NCBI RefSeq assembly: GCF_000013645.1
Contig: NC_007951.1
Span: forward strand, 3,596,001 to 3,660,000
Reading direction: 5' to 3'
Source: Paraburkholderia xenovorans LB400
GTDB taxonomy: Bacteria > Pseudomonadota > Gammaproteobacteria > Burkholderiales > Burkholderiaceae
Length of the DNA stretch: 64,000 nucleotides
The notes below the pieces were generated by a model. It ran no database searches. It worked only from the letters and a program-made list of their open reading frames with translations, and had not been told where the DNA came from. The translations under genes and the position numbers were made by a program. This document shows positions 56,199-64,000 of this stretch, one piece after another. Each line of letters begins with the position of its first letter. Position 1 is the first letter of the stretch.

Positions 56199-57185
56199 AT
56201 GTTGTCTCGTTTATCAATTCGTTTGGTCGTCTGGCTAGGCTGCGTAGGCTTGAGCTTGCTGGCAGTAACGGCGAGTGCTGCAGACTACCCGAGCAAGCCC
56301 ATTCGATGGATCGTTCCATTCCCGCCGGGCGGTGCAATCGACATGGTTTCTCGTGTCTTGGCCCAGCGCGTGTCGCAAACGCTGGGGCAGCCGGTGACAG
56401 TGGAGAATCGTCCGGGCTCGGGCGGGATCATCGGCAGCGCGGAGGTCGCGCGCTCCCCGGCTGACGGTTATACGCTGCTGGTGAACTCGACAGGGCTGGC
56501 AGTGGACAAGTGGTTTTATCCGAACGTCGCCTACGATGCTCGGAAAGCATTTGCCCCCGTGGCGCTGTTGGCAACTATCCCCAGCGTTCTAGTGGTGCCG
56601 GCTGATTCCCCATACAAGGATGCCAGGAGCCTACTAGCGTACGCAAAGGCCAACCCCGGTAAGGTGTCATTCGCCTCTGCAGGCATGGGGACGTCGATCC
56701 ATCTGGCGGCCGCTCTGCTGGCCGCTCAGGCCGGGGTTGATGACCTGCTCCACGTGCCCTACAAAGGGAGCACGCCAGCTGCCGCCGACCTGATCGCGGG
56801 GCGAGTCTCCATGATGGTCGATTCGATCACCGCACAGCAGTCGTTTATCAAATCTGGACGGGTGCGTGCGCTGGGTGTCACCAGCTTGCAACCCGCGCCC
56901 TCATTGCCTGGGATTCCTCCCCTGGCGCAAGCAGCCGACCTTCCGAAGTTCGAGGTCCTGACATGGTTTGGCTTATTTGTGCCGTCACGTACCTCGCCGG
57001 ACATCGTCAAGGTGCTCAACACAGCAATGAATGAAGCACTGAAGACCCCGGAGGTACAAAAGGCGCTGGCGGATATCGGCGCTTCAGCGCAGGGGGGAAC
57101 ATCGCAAGCTCTGGGCGTCTTATGGGACAACGAGATCGACCGATGGGGCCAGTTGATCGTCCACCATCGACTCAACACCCAATGA
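56199..57185 (+). CDS. TctC/Bug-family periplasmic binding protein in the clc operon
   Basis: 328 aa. Signal peptide (about residues 1-29, VTASA-AD), then [20 protein letters not shown] and [20 protein letters not shown], the Bug/TctC hallmarks. This is the gene between cycloisomerase and dienelactone hydrolase known as ORF3 or X in clc and tcb operons. Its role is unclear; carboxylate capture for uptake is suggested by the family, but no membrane partners are encoded here. Confidence 0.9.
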   Translation: MLSRLSIRLVVWLGCVGLSLLAVTASAADYPSKPIRWIVPFPPGGAIDMVSRVLAQRVSQTLGQPVTVENRPGSGGIIGSAEVARSPADGYTLLVNSTGLAVDKWFYPNVAYDARKAFAPVALLATIPSVLVVPADSPYKDARSLLAYAKANPGKVSFASAGMGTSIHLAAALLAAQAGVDDLLHVPYKGSTPAAADLIAGRVSMMVDSITAQQSFIKSGRVRALGVTSLQPAPSLPGIPPLAQAADLPKFEVLTWFGLFVPSRTSPDIVKVLNTAMNEALKTPEVQKALADIGASAQGGTSQALGVLWDNEIDRWGQLIVHHRLNTQ

Positions 57186-57206
57186 ACTGTAATCGGAGAG
57201 ATGAAG

Positions 57207-57917
57207 ATGTTGACTGAAGGGATATCGATTCAATCGTATGACGGGCATACATTCGGCGCGCTCGTGGGCTCGCCGGCCAAAGCGCCCGCTCCCGTGATTG
57301 TGATCGCTCAAGAAATATTTGGTGTGAACGCGTTCATGCGAGAAACGGTGTCATGGCTGGTCGACCAGGGGTATGCGGCAGTTTGCCCTGATCTGTACGC
57401 GCGCCAGGCGCCAGGTACAGCACTCGATCCGCAGGATGAGGCGCAGAGAGAGCAAGCCTACAAGCTCTGGCAGGCCTTCGACATGGAGGCCGGCGTGGGC
57501 GATCTGGAGGCTGCTATCCGCTATGCGCGACACCAACCCTACAGCAACGGCAAGGTGGGATTGGTGGGGTATTGCCTGGGCGGTGCGCTTGCCTTTCTAG
57601 TGGCCGCCAAAGGATACGTGGATCGCGCCGTAGGCTACTACGGTGTTGGACTGGAGAAGCAGCTCAACAAGGTCCCGGAAGTCAAGCATCCGGCGTTGTT
57701 TCACATGGGCGGCCAAGACCACTTCGTGCCCGCGCCAAGCCGCCAGCTGATTACTGAAGGCTTCGGTGCCAATCCATTGCTGCAAGTGCACTGGTACGAA
57801 GAGGCCGGACACTCGTTCGCCAGGACGAGCAGTTCGGGCTATGTGGCGAGTGCCGCGGCGTTGGCCAACGAACGTACACTGGATTTCCTGGCGCCCTTGC
57901 AGAGCAAGAAGCCATGA
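57207..57917 (+). CDS. clcD: Dienelactone hydrolase
   Basis: 236 aa from the second ATG (57207), which lies 6 bases behind GGAGAG, whereas the ATG at 57201 directly abuts it. The catalytic triad Cys123 (GLVGYCLGGA), Asp171 (MGGQDHF) and His202 (EEAGHSFA), with Glu36 in AQEIFG, has exactly the numbering known for the crystallised enzyme of P. knackmussii B13. It hydrolyses dienelactone to maleylacetate. Its stop overlaps the clcE start. Confidence 0.95.
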   Translation: MLTEGISIQSYDGHTFGALVGSPAKAPAPVIVIAQEIFGVNAFMRETVSWLVDQGYAAVCPDLYARQAPGTALDPQDEAQREQAYKLWQAFDMEAGVGDLEAAIRYARHQPYSNGKVGLVGYCLGGALAFLVAAKGYVDRAVGYYGVGLEKQLNKVPEVKHPALFHMGGQDHFVPAPSRQLITEGFGANPLLQVHWYEEAGHSFARTSSSGYVASAAALANERTLDFLAPLQSKKP

Positions 57918-58972
57918 ATTTCATTCACGACTATCGTTCCCCGCGGGTGATTTTTGGACCCGACAGCCTCGCCCGATTGCCGCAGGAACTGGAACGTCTC
58001 GGCATTGACCGGGCGCTCGTGTTGACCACGCCTGAGCAGGCGCCCCTGGGACGGCAAGTAGCCGAGCCGGTCATCGGCCACGTGGCAGCCTTCTACGATG
58101 GTGCGACCATGCATGTACCCGCTTTGGTGGCTGAGGAGGCCTGCAAGATTGCGCGCACGAGTGAGGCTAATGGCGTCATTGCGATTGGTGGGGGATCTAC
58201 TATCGGACTCGCTAAGATCGTGGCGCTCCGTACAGAGTTGCCCATCGTCGCTGTGCCCACGACATATGCAGGTAGCGAGATGACGTCCATCTTCGGTATC
58301 ACAGAGGGTGGCGTCAAGAAAACCGGCCGCGACGCGCGTGTCATGCCCCGTGCAGTTATCTACGAGCCCCGGCTGACCCTAGAGCTACCCCTTAGCATCA
58401 GCGTGACCAGCGCGATCAATGCAATAGCCCATGCAGTTGAAGGCCTGTATGCGCCAGATGCCACGCCGCTGCTTACCATCATGGCCCAGGAAGGAATCGC
58501 AGCGACGGTACGCGCGATTTCCAGAATGTATCAATCACCAAGAGATCTTCAGGCTCGCGGCGACGCGCTTTATGGCGCTTGGCTCTGCGCGAGCGTGCTT
58601 GGCAACGTCAGTATGGCATTGCACCACAAGCTGTGCCACACGCTGGGAGGAACGCTCGATCTCCCTCATGCCCAGACCCATACGGTCGTGCTGCCCCACG
58701 CGCTGGCCTATAACGCGCGCGCGGTGCCAGACGCAATGCGTGTGCTGCGCATTGCCCTGGGGCATGACGATCCACCCACGGCCTTGTACGAATTGGCTCG
58801 CGACAATGGCGCACCCGTGGCCTTGCGCGATCTCGGAATGCGCGAGGAGGATATTGAGCATGTTGGCGACCTGGCATTGCAGGACCGCTATCCCAATCCG
58901 CGGGAACTGGATCGAGACGCATTGCTTGCATTGCTGCGCGATGCGTACCACGGACGCCCGCCTTCCGCTTGA
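57914..58972 (+). CDS. clcE: Maleylacetate reductase
   Basis: 352 aa, iron-alcohol-dehydrogenase family. NAD-binding GGGSTIGLAK and PTTYAGSEMTSIFG, and the His-rich HKLCHTLGGTLDLPHAQTH segment of the active site. It reduces maleylacetate to 3-oxoadipate with NAD(P)H, the last dedicated step. Normal length; ATGA overlap with clcD. Confidence 0.94.
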   Translation: MNFIHDYRSPRVIFGPDSLARLPQELERLGIDRALVLTTPEQAPLGRQVAEPVIGHVAAFYDGATMHVPALVAEEACKIARTSEANGVIAIGGGSTIGLAKIVALRTELPIVAVPTTYAGSEMTSIFGITEGGVKKTGRDARVMPRAVIYEPRLTLELPLSISVTSAINAIAHAVEGLYAPDATPLLTIMAQEGIAATVRAISRMYQSPRDLQARGDALYGAWLCASVLGNVSMALHHKLCHTLGGTLDLPHAQTHTVVLPHALAYNARAVPDAMRVLRIALGHDDPPTALYELARDNGAPVALRDLGMREEDIEHVGDLALQDRYPNPRELDRDALLALLRDAYHGRPPSA

Positions 58973-58982
58973 GGAGGTTGGC

Positions 58983-59009
58983 ATGGAATTTTCTTTTGAT
59001 ACAAGTTGA
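58983..59009 (+). other. Nine-codon ORF with strong ribosome site after clcE
   Basis: GAGGAGG followed by ATG and the peptide MEFSFDTS then a stop. The ribosome site and position look like the start of a further operon gene that was cut off at a rearrangement point near 59010. Not claimed as a functional peptide. Confidence 0.45.
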
Positions 59010-59087
59010 CGCCCCAGGCGTTGGCCACTCCAGCCGCACAGCCGGGCGGAGTGAACACAACAACACCACCACCACCACGAGGTTGCG

Positions 59088-60071
59088 ATGGCGCATCTGT
59101 CCTACTCTCCTCCGAGGAATTTCGACGCCCTTTACCGACAACGTGTATTCCAGTCCCATCAGGCCGTGCGCATGCATGACGCGGCAGCGCGAGAGTTGGC
59201 CGACCATAGCCTGACATGGCGTTCGGGCAACGTCGATGCGGCTTTGTACAAGGCACGCGCGCGGCGCCTAACCCTGTTCTCCTTTCGCTATGGTGCAGAG
59301 GTCGAAATTGCACCAAGACCGAGCGAGGAGTTCATCGTGGTGCATCATTCGATCAGAGGCGCCGCAGAATTGAGCGTTGACGGCCAGCATATGGTATTGC
59401 CCCAAGGGCGCACCGGCTGGATGGCCCCACGGCGAAATTGGCGCATGCGCTGGGAGGCGGGGTGTGAGCAACTCATCCTGAAAATTCCGCGCGACATGAT
59501 CGAGGCGGGTGGTATCGCACCGATGGCACCACTTGCGACTTTGCCAGCAGGGCTGGATACGCAGTGGCTGCTGCTGGTCCAGGTGTTGCTGGGCGCGTCG
59601 TCCGCACCGACCTGCGCGGGAGAGCCCGCCGCGTGGGTGGAGCATATCGAGCAGGGCTTGGCTTCGCTGCTGCGCGCGGCCAGTTCCTGTAGTTTGCCGC
59701 GCGAGTCGAGCGATCGGAACTTCGTTGCGCGCGACCCCATCGCCCGGCTTCAGGCCATGGAAGACTATATGCGTGAGCGCCTTGGGGCGCCTATCGGACT
59801 GGCAGACCTATCAGGTGCGGCCGGCGTCAGCGCCCGGGTCCTGCAGCAGACCTGTCAACGTCACCGGCAGATGAGCCCCATGGAGTTGCTACGAGACATG
59901 CGCCTGGATGCTGTCCATGCGTGGCTATCCGAGCACCCGAGTGCCAACATCACCGAGACAGCCCTGTTCTACGGATTCGGCCACCTCGGCCGATTCGCCG
60001 CCTACTACCGGCAACGCTTCGGAGAGTCACCGCACCAGACGGCGCAGCGCCGGTGTTGCGCTCTCTCCTGA
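59088..60071 (+). CDS. AraC/XylS-family regulator
   Basis: 327 aa. N-terminal AraC_binding_2-like domain (EEFIVVHHSIRGAAELSVD, LPQGRTGWMAP) and C-terminal AraC domain (about residues 225-322): IGLADLSGAAGVSARVLQQT and ETALFYGFGHLGRFAAYYRQ. Same direction as clc genes but with its own spacing, so possibly an independent unit. Its target is not evident; it may belong to a pathway deleted at this junction. Confidence 0.85.
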   Translation: MAHLSYSPPRNFDALYRQRVFQSHQAVRMHDAAARELADHSLTWRSGNVDAALYKARARRLTLFSFRYGAEVEIAPRPSEEFIVVHHSIRGAAELSVDGQHMVLPQGRTGWMAPRRNWRMRWEAGCEQLILKIPRDMIEAGGIAPMAPLATLPAGLDTQWLLLVQVLLGASSAPTCAGEPAAWVEHIEQGLASLLRAASSCSLPRESSDRNFVARDPIARLQAMEDYMRERLGAPIGLADLSGAAGVSARVLQQTCQRHRQMSPMELLRDMRLDAVHAWLSEHPSANITETALFYGFGHLGRFAAYYRQRFGESPHQTAQRRCCALS

Positions 60072-60721
60072 CTGCGATATCGCAGCGTCAGTGCATGCCG
60101 AGCGCTACGGCGTGGCGACGGCCGGTATGTCTCTCGCGAGCACGACTGGTTTGCGCGCTGCAGGATCTGCAGGATGGGCTGCCGCTGTTGCGGGGCCGAA
60201 CCGTTCGAGGCCTTGGCACCGTCCTTCCAGACCGGCTCAAATCCTTGCTGACCCGCGTAACGGCAACTGGAGTCAATGTTGCCTGACGGATGGGCTGTGG
60301 CGTCTTGCCTGGTGTTAGCGAACCGGATTCCCCCATCCATCGCTTCATCGCTTATCTCGGTGCCGCAGACGTGGTGATCCTGATCCTGCCCTTGGTCTAT
60401 GCCCCATGCTTACGCAGGCGGCGGAGGCAGCCAAGACAGCACCGTAGCAGTACCAGCCTGAGAGCGTGTGTGGACGCCCCGGAGTGCCAAGCCCTCAGTT
60501 CGTTAAGGCAATGGATCGCGGTGCGGAGCGTCCTCGGCCATGAAGGCAAGCAAGGTACGGCGCAGCAAAGCTCCACTCTTCATCGCTGACATCCGTCTGA
60601 TACGGCCTTCTTGGCGCCGCTCCAAGGTACGGAATCGCCCAGCCGATCAATTCAACAATTAAGGGGTATACGGATTTAATGGTTGATGGGGCACCTTCAC
60701 CCCATCAATCTGATACCACCC
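60072..60721. other. Gene-free stretch before the ISL3 element
   Basis: 650 bases. Open frames exist on both strands, but none has a recognisable domain or ribosome site. The region may contain eroded DNA; the right end (from about 60663, GGGGTATACGGATTTAATGG) is probably the terminal part of the ISL3-type element. Confidence 0.45.
60683..60708. other. Hairpin downstream of the ISL3 transposase gene
   Basis: TTGATGGGG, 8-base loop, CCCCATCAA: a perfect 9-pair stem lying just beyond the transposase stop at 60722. It may limit transcription into or out of the element; no T-run follows on the minus strand, so it is not a standard terminator. Confidence 0.5.
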
Positions 60722-62011
60722 TCAGATGGTTGATAGATCGACTCCGTAGTTGAGTTCCTCTGCGAAGTCCGGCAGTCCGTAACCGATGGTTTTCTTGTAG
60801 AAAGGAGAGACCTTCGCAGTCGGTGCCTTCTTCTTGTGCTTCGTGGTGTAGAGCATTCGTGCCCGCATCACCTCGAAGGAGTAACCGCGCCCTTCACGGT
60901 TCTTGTCCTTGGCCAGTCGGTTGATGGACTCCGTGTAAGCGTTGGTGACGGGCATGTCCGTCTCGAAGTAGGTCATGGTCTCTTCGCGCCAGTTTCCCAC
61001 TGCCCTGACCAGATCGCTCCAGACTTCCTTTTGGCCCTTCGGGATGGTGGCTATCCACTCGTCCAGGGCGGCTTCTGCCTGGAGCCGTGTGGTGGCGTCC
61101 CAGATGCCGTAGAAGCGCTCCTTGTGCTCGTAGGCGGCCAGCAGTTGCGGGAACGCGCCTGTCCAGGTCTCCATGATGAGGCGCTCCCGGTCTGAGACTT
61201 CGTGAGCGCGTTTCAGCAGGATTTTCCGGTCTCCCTTGAGAGTCCGGCTCTGGGACGGTTTCAGCTCCTTTCTGAGGCCCTTGCGCACTCTCTCTAGGGC
61301 ATCGTTGGCCATGCGCACCACATGGAACTTATCGACCACGATACGGGCCTGGGGCAGCACAGCCTTGACCGCTGCCCGGTAGGGGTTCCACATGTCCATG
61401 CTGACGATCTCGACCTTCTGCCGGTCTTTCAGCTTCATCAGGTAGTTGGTCACCACGTCCTGGCGGCGGGTGGCCAGCAGGTCGAGCAGGGTTCGCTCCT
61501 CAATGTTGGTCAGAATGCAGCGGTAGCGCTTGTTCAGGTATAGCTCGTCAATGCCCAGGATGCGGGGCGTCTCGAAGCGGTGCCAGCGCCCCAGGAACTC
61601 GGCGCGGGCGTTGAAGATGTCGCGCACCGTCTTCTCGTCCAGGCCGGTCTGTGCCGCCACAAAGGTGTAGGGGTGGTTGAAGGATTCCTTCTCCACGTAC
61701 TCATGCAGCCGCAGTGTCATACGGAATCCGTCCACCATCTCCGGTAGCTGGGGCCTGAATGTTGTCTTGCAGGCCCGGCAGGTGTATCGGCGGCGGACCA
61801 CCCAGAGAGTGACCCGCTTGCCGTGGATGGGCAGATCACGATAGGGAACGTCACGCTTGCCGAACCGTACGAACTCACCCTGCACGCCGCATTCCTCGCA
61901 GGCGATGGGATCGGGCACGTCCACCTGGAAGTGCATTTCGTCGTCGGTTGATTTGCAGCCCAGTACTTGGTATTGCGGCAGGTGAAGGATGTTGTCGGGA
62001 AGTTCGGTCAT
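60722..62011 (-). mobile_element. ISL3-family transposase
   Basis: 429 aa. N-terminal zinc-finger-like Cys motifs (CEECGVQGEF, YTCRACKTTF) and a DDE-type core: GIDELYLNKRYRC, IVVDKFHVVRMAND and a C-terminal NAYTESINRLAKDKNREG-type helix with the final Glu. This is the ISL3 family. The frame is intact, so the element may be active. One end is probably near 60663; the other was not found with certainty, and no target duplication was identified. Confidence 0.9.
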
Positions 62012-62225
62012 GGTGTTGTATAGGCGTAGGTGTCAGTCAGATCCATCCGGCTCGGCATTGGTGTTTGCTTTTTTGAGCGTGAGCACGTAAATCGATGGGA
62101 ATTCGGGGCGTTTTGAGCAGCTTGCGTGATGTAGCGGAGGGGGTCTCCCTCAGGTATCTTGCACAAACGACGCCCAAGGGAGAGTCTCGTGTCTGCCAAG
62201 AACCGAGACTTCCAGAGTGTGCCAC

Positions 62226-62795
62226 GTGAGTGCCCGCGATCCCACCTTCTATCACCTGCTGTTACGTATCGATCAGGACTACGCCGAACAGACCCGCGCG
62301 CAGCGTTGTCGCTGCGGTGGCGTACTCCATAGCGCCCGCTACCCGCGCAAGCCGCGCGGAATTTCATACGAAGCCCGCTGCCACTGCGAGTTCCGCTACA
62401 GCTTCTGCTGCGCCGACTGTCGCCGTCGTACCACGCCATTCTCGGTGCGCTTTCTCGGCCGGCGCGTCTATACCGCCGCAATCATGATTGTCGTCAGCGC
62501 CACGCGTGCGAGCGCCGGTACGGCCGCGGCAATGCGCCAGCTCGATGCGCTGGGCGTGCCACCCTCGACGATCGCACGATGGCGGCACTGGTGGACGACC
62601 GGGTTTGTCGGTACACCGCTCTGGGCGCTCGGACGGGCGGCGTTCGTGCCACCCGTCGAGACCGCACAGGTGCCGGCAAGCCTGCTCGAGCGCTTCGCTA
62701 CCACGCAGCCTGCCGAGCCATTGCCATGCCTGCTGCGCTGGCTCTCGCCGCTCACCAGCGGCAGCGCCGTGAGCACCCTGCGTGAGGGACGGTAA
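62226..62795 (+). CDS. Accessory protein upstream of IS481-type transposase
   Basis: About 189 aa from a GTG at 62226 (an earlier GTG lies at 62217). Cys motifs RCRCGG, CHC and CCADC suggest a zinc-binding region near residues 28-70, followed by a helical part with ATRASAGTAAAMRQLDALGV and WRHWW. I know similar proteins only as companions of IS481-type transposases in Burkholderiales; function unknown. The complete frame and the 98-base spacing to the transposase suggest one transposable unit. Confidence 0.65.
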   Translation: MSARDPTFYHLLLRIDQDYAEQTRAQRCRCGGVLHSARYPRKPRGISYEARCHCEFRYSFCCADCRRRTTPFSVRFLGRRVYTAAIMIVVSATRASAGTAAAMRQLDALGVPPSTIARWRHWWTTGFVGTPLWALGRAAFVPPVETAQVPASLLERFATTQPAEPLPCLLRWLSPLTSGSAVSTLREGR

Positions 62796-62893
62796 CCGCC
62801 CGCAGAACTTGTCGCTCGCCCCCCTCGGACTGCGCCGGTAGTCTCGCCTCTCCCCCGAATCGCGGCGCGGTGCGCCGCATCCCTGGAGAGAGC

Positions 62894-64000
62894 ATGACTG
62901 AACTTCACGATTTACCCCTGCGGGATCGTTGGGCGCGCCTGCGCTTTGCGGTCGTGGGCCCCTTGCTGGCAGCACCGCCTGACCCCGGGCAGGTGCGCGA
63001 ACTCATCACCGCGCTGGCCGCCAAACGCTGGCGTCATCCCGTCACTGGCGACGATGTCCAGTTCGGCCGCTCCACCGTTGAGCGGTGGTTCTACCGGGCC
63101 CGCAAGGCGGCCCACGATCCGGTTGCGAGCCTGCGCGACCGCAAGCGCCCCAGCGGCGCCGGCGCAAGCCTGTCGCCTCAGGCGGTACAGGCGATTCGCG
63201 CGCAGTACCGGGAACATCCCGGCTGGACCTGCCAGTTGCACTTCGACAATCTCAAGGTCACGCTCGGCCAGGCGTTCCTGCCGTCGTACACGACGGTGCG
63301 TCGTTATCTGCGTGCGCAGGGCCTGTACCGTGAACGCAGGCCGCGTCATACCAGCACCGGCGCGATGCTCGCACGCGATCGCCTCGAGAAGCTCGAGGTC
63401 CGCAGCTTCGAGGTCGAACACGTCAACGCGCTCTGGCATCTCGATTTCCATCACGGCTCGCGCAAGCTGCTCACGCATGATGGCCAGTGGATCACGCCGA
63501 TGCTGCTGTGCGTGCTCGATGACCGTTCGCGCGTCGTCTGTCACGCGCAATGGTTTCTCGATGAGACCGCACGTAGTCTGATCCATGGGCTCACCCAGGC
63601 GCTCCAGCGTCGTGGCCGGCCTCGCGCACTGATGACCGACAACGGCGCAGCAATGCTTGCCGAGGAGACGACCGCCGGCTTGCTCGCGCTCGGCGTGCTG
63701 CACCAGACGACCTTGCCATATTCGCCGTACCAGAACGCGAAGCAGGAGACGTTCTGGGCCCGCATCGAAGGGCGCGTGATGGCCATGCTCGAAGGCGAGC
63801 CCAATCTCACGCTCGAACTGCTCAATCAGGCCACCCACGCGTGGATCGAGCGCGAGTACCACCACGCGCATCATTCCGAGATCGGTGGCACGCCGCTCAA
63901 ACGCTATCTGGCCGGCCCCGATGTGGGTCGCGAATGCCCGTCGAGTGACGCGCTGCGCGCCGCATTCCGTATCGACGTGACGCGCGCCCAGCGGCGCTCG
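62894..64000 (+). mobile_element. IS481-family transposase, runs off the right edge
   Basis: 369 codons from the ATG at 62894 (GGAGAG 3 bases upstream) to the window end with no stop. An N-terminal helix-turn-helix part (GRSTVERWFYRARKA) precedes the rve integrase core with D184 (LWHLDFHH), D249 (LMTDNGAAM) and E285 (NAKQETFWARIEG); the 35 residues between the last two give the DD35E spacing. The C-terminus and the far end of the element lie outside. Confidence 0.88.

Noticed and set aside
60663..62100. Exact terminal inverted repeats of the ISL3 element
   Set aside because: A left-end candidate (GGGGTATACGG) was seen, but no matching right end could be found by eye, so borders are not claimed.
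62008..62481. 157-codon minus-strand frame between the two insertion sequences
   Set aside because: Arg/Ser-rich without domain; overlaps the supported plus-strand accessory gene.
62912..63874. 320-codon minus-strand frame at the right end
   Set aside because: Antisense to the IS481-type transposase, whose plus-strand frame holds the complete DD35E residues.

Overview
The window is a slice of a large integrative and conjugative element (ICE) of the ICEclc/PFGI type carrying catabolic cargo, from a GC-rich Beta- or Gammaproteobacterium, probably an aromatic-degrading Burkholderiales or Pseudomonas. The recognition rests on three blocks read from the sequence: a G-type conjugation operon with a MobH relaxase, an amnR-JBACDFEHG aminophenol operon, and a clcR-A-B-X-D-E chlorocatechol operon together with mfsR-marR-tciR regulators. 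From memory all of these occur in ICEclc of Pseudomonas knackmussii B13. No database search was possible, so relationship to ICEclc is a strong inference, not a measured identity. Integrase and attachment sites lie outside the window.

Layout. 1-17.9 kb: conserved ICE core. A partial gene on the minus strand is followed by an almost gap-free mating-pore operon (RAQPRD protein, pilin-like and VirB8/B9/B10-like subunits, lipoprotein, VirB4-like ATPase, DsbA-like oxidoreductase, RadC-like JAB protein, TraU-like and TraG-like proteins), a convergent DUF3742 gene, a PrlF-YhaV toxin-antitoxin pair, and the MobH relaxase. 17.9-21.9 kb: a scar zone with duplicated fragments, a relaxase tail, the nimR-nimT pair, and LysR, MarR, IS3 and glutathione reductase remnants. 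22-28.3 kb: an island with an AraC/XylS regulator, an acyl-CoA ligase, a degenerate ligase-like protein, a nitrilase and a secreted beta-propeller protein. This is the least familiar block here. 28.3-35.2 kb: a LysR remnant, patatin, PagL-like lipid A deacylase, DUF3861 protein and a three-gene efflux pump (mfsABC of ICEclc).

35.8-45.3 kb: the 2-aminophenol meta-cleavage operon on the minus strand with a divergent MarR-type regulator. It converts 2-aminophenol through 2-aminomuconate to pyruvate and acetyl-CoA. 45.8-48.5 kb: two DoxX-like membrane proteins, a TetR regulator and an NmrA-type oxidoreductase. 48.9-51.1 kb: mfsR-marR-tciR; the exact mfsR operator is repeated in front of the efflux pump. 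51-53 kb: XRE regulator, a LysR sensor domain without a DNA-binding domain, and a frameshifted LysE exporter. 53.2-60.1 kb: chlorocatechol ortho-cleavage operon and an AraC regulator. 60.1-64 kb: an ISL3-family and an IS481-family transposase; the second runs off the right edge.

Taken together the element carries lower pathways for aminophenols and chlorocatechols, an efflux system coupled to transfer control, and its own transfer apparatus. Enzymes producing 2-aminophenol or chlorocatechol (nitroarene reductase and mutase, ring-hydroxylating dioxygenase) are not in this window. Two genes (alpha/beta hydrolase, LysE) appear broken by single-base deletions that could be real or sequencing errors.
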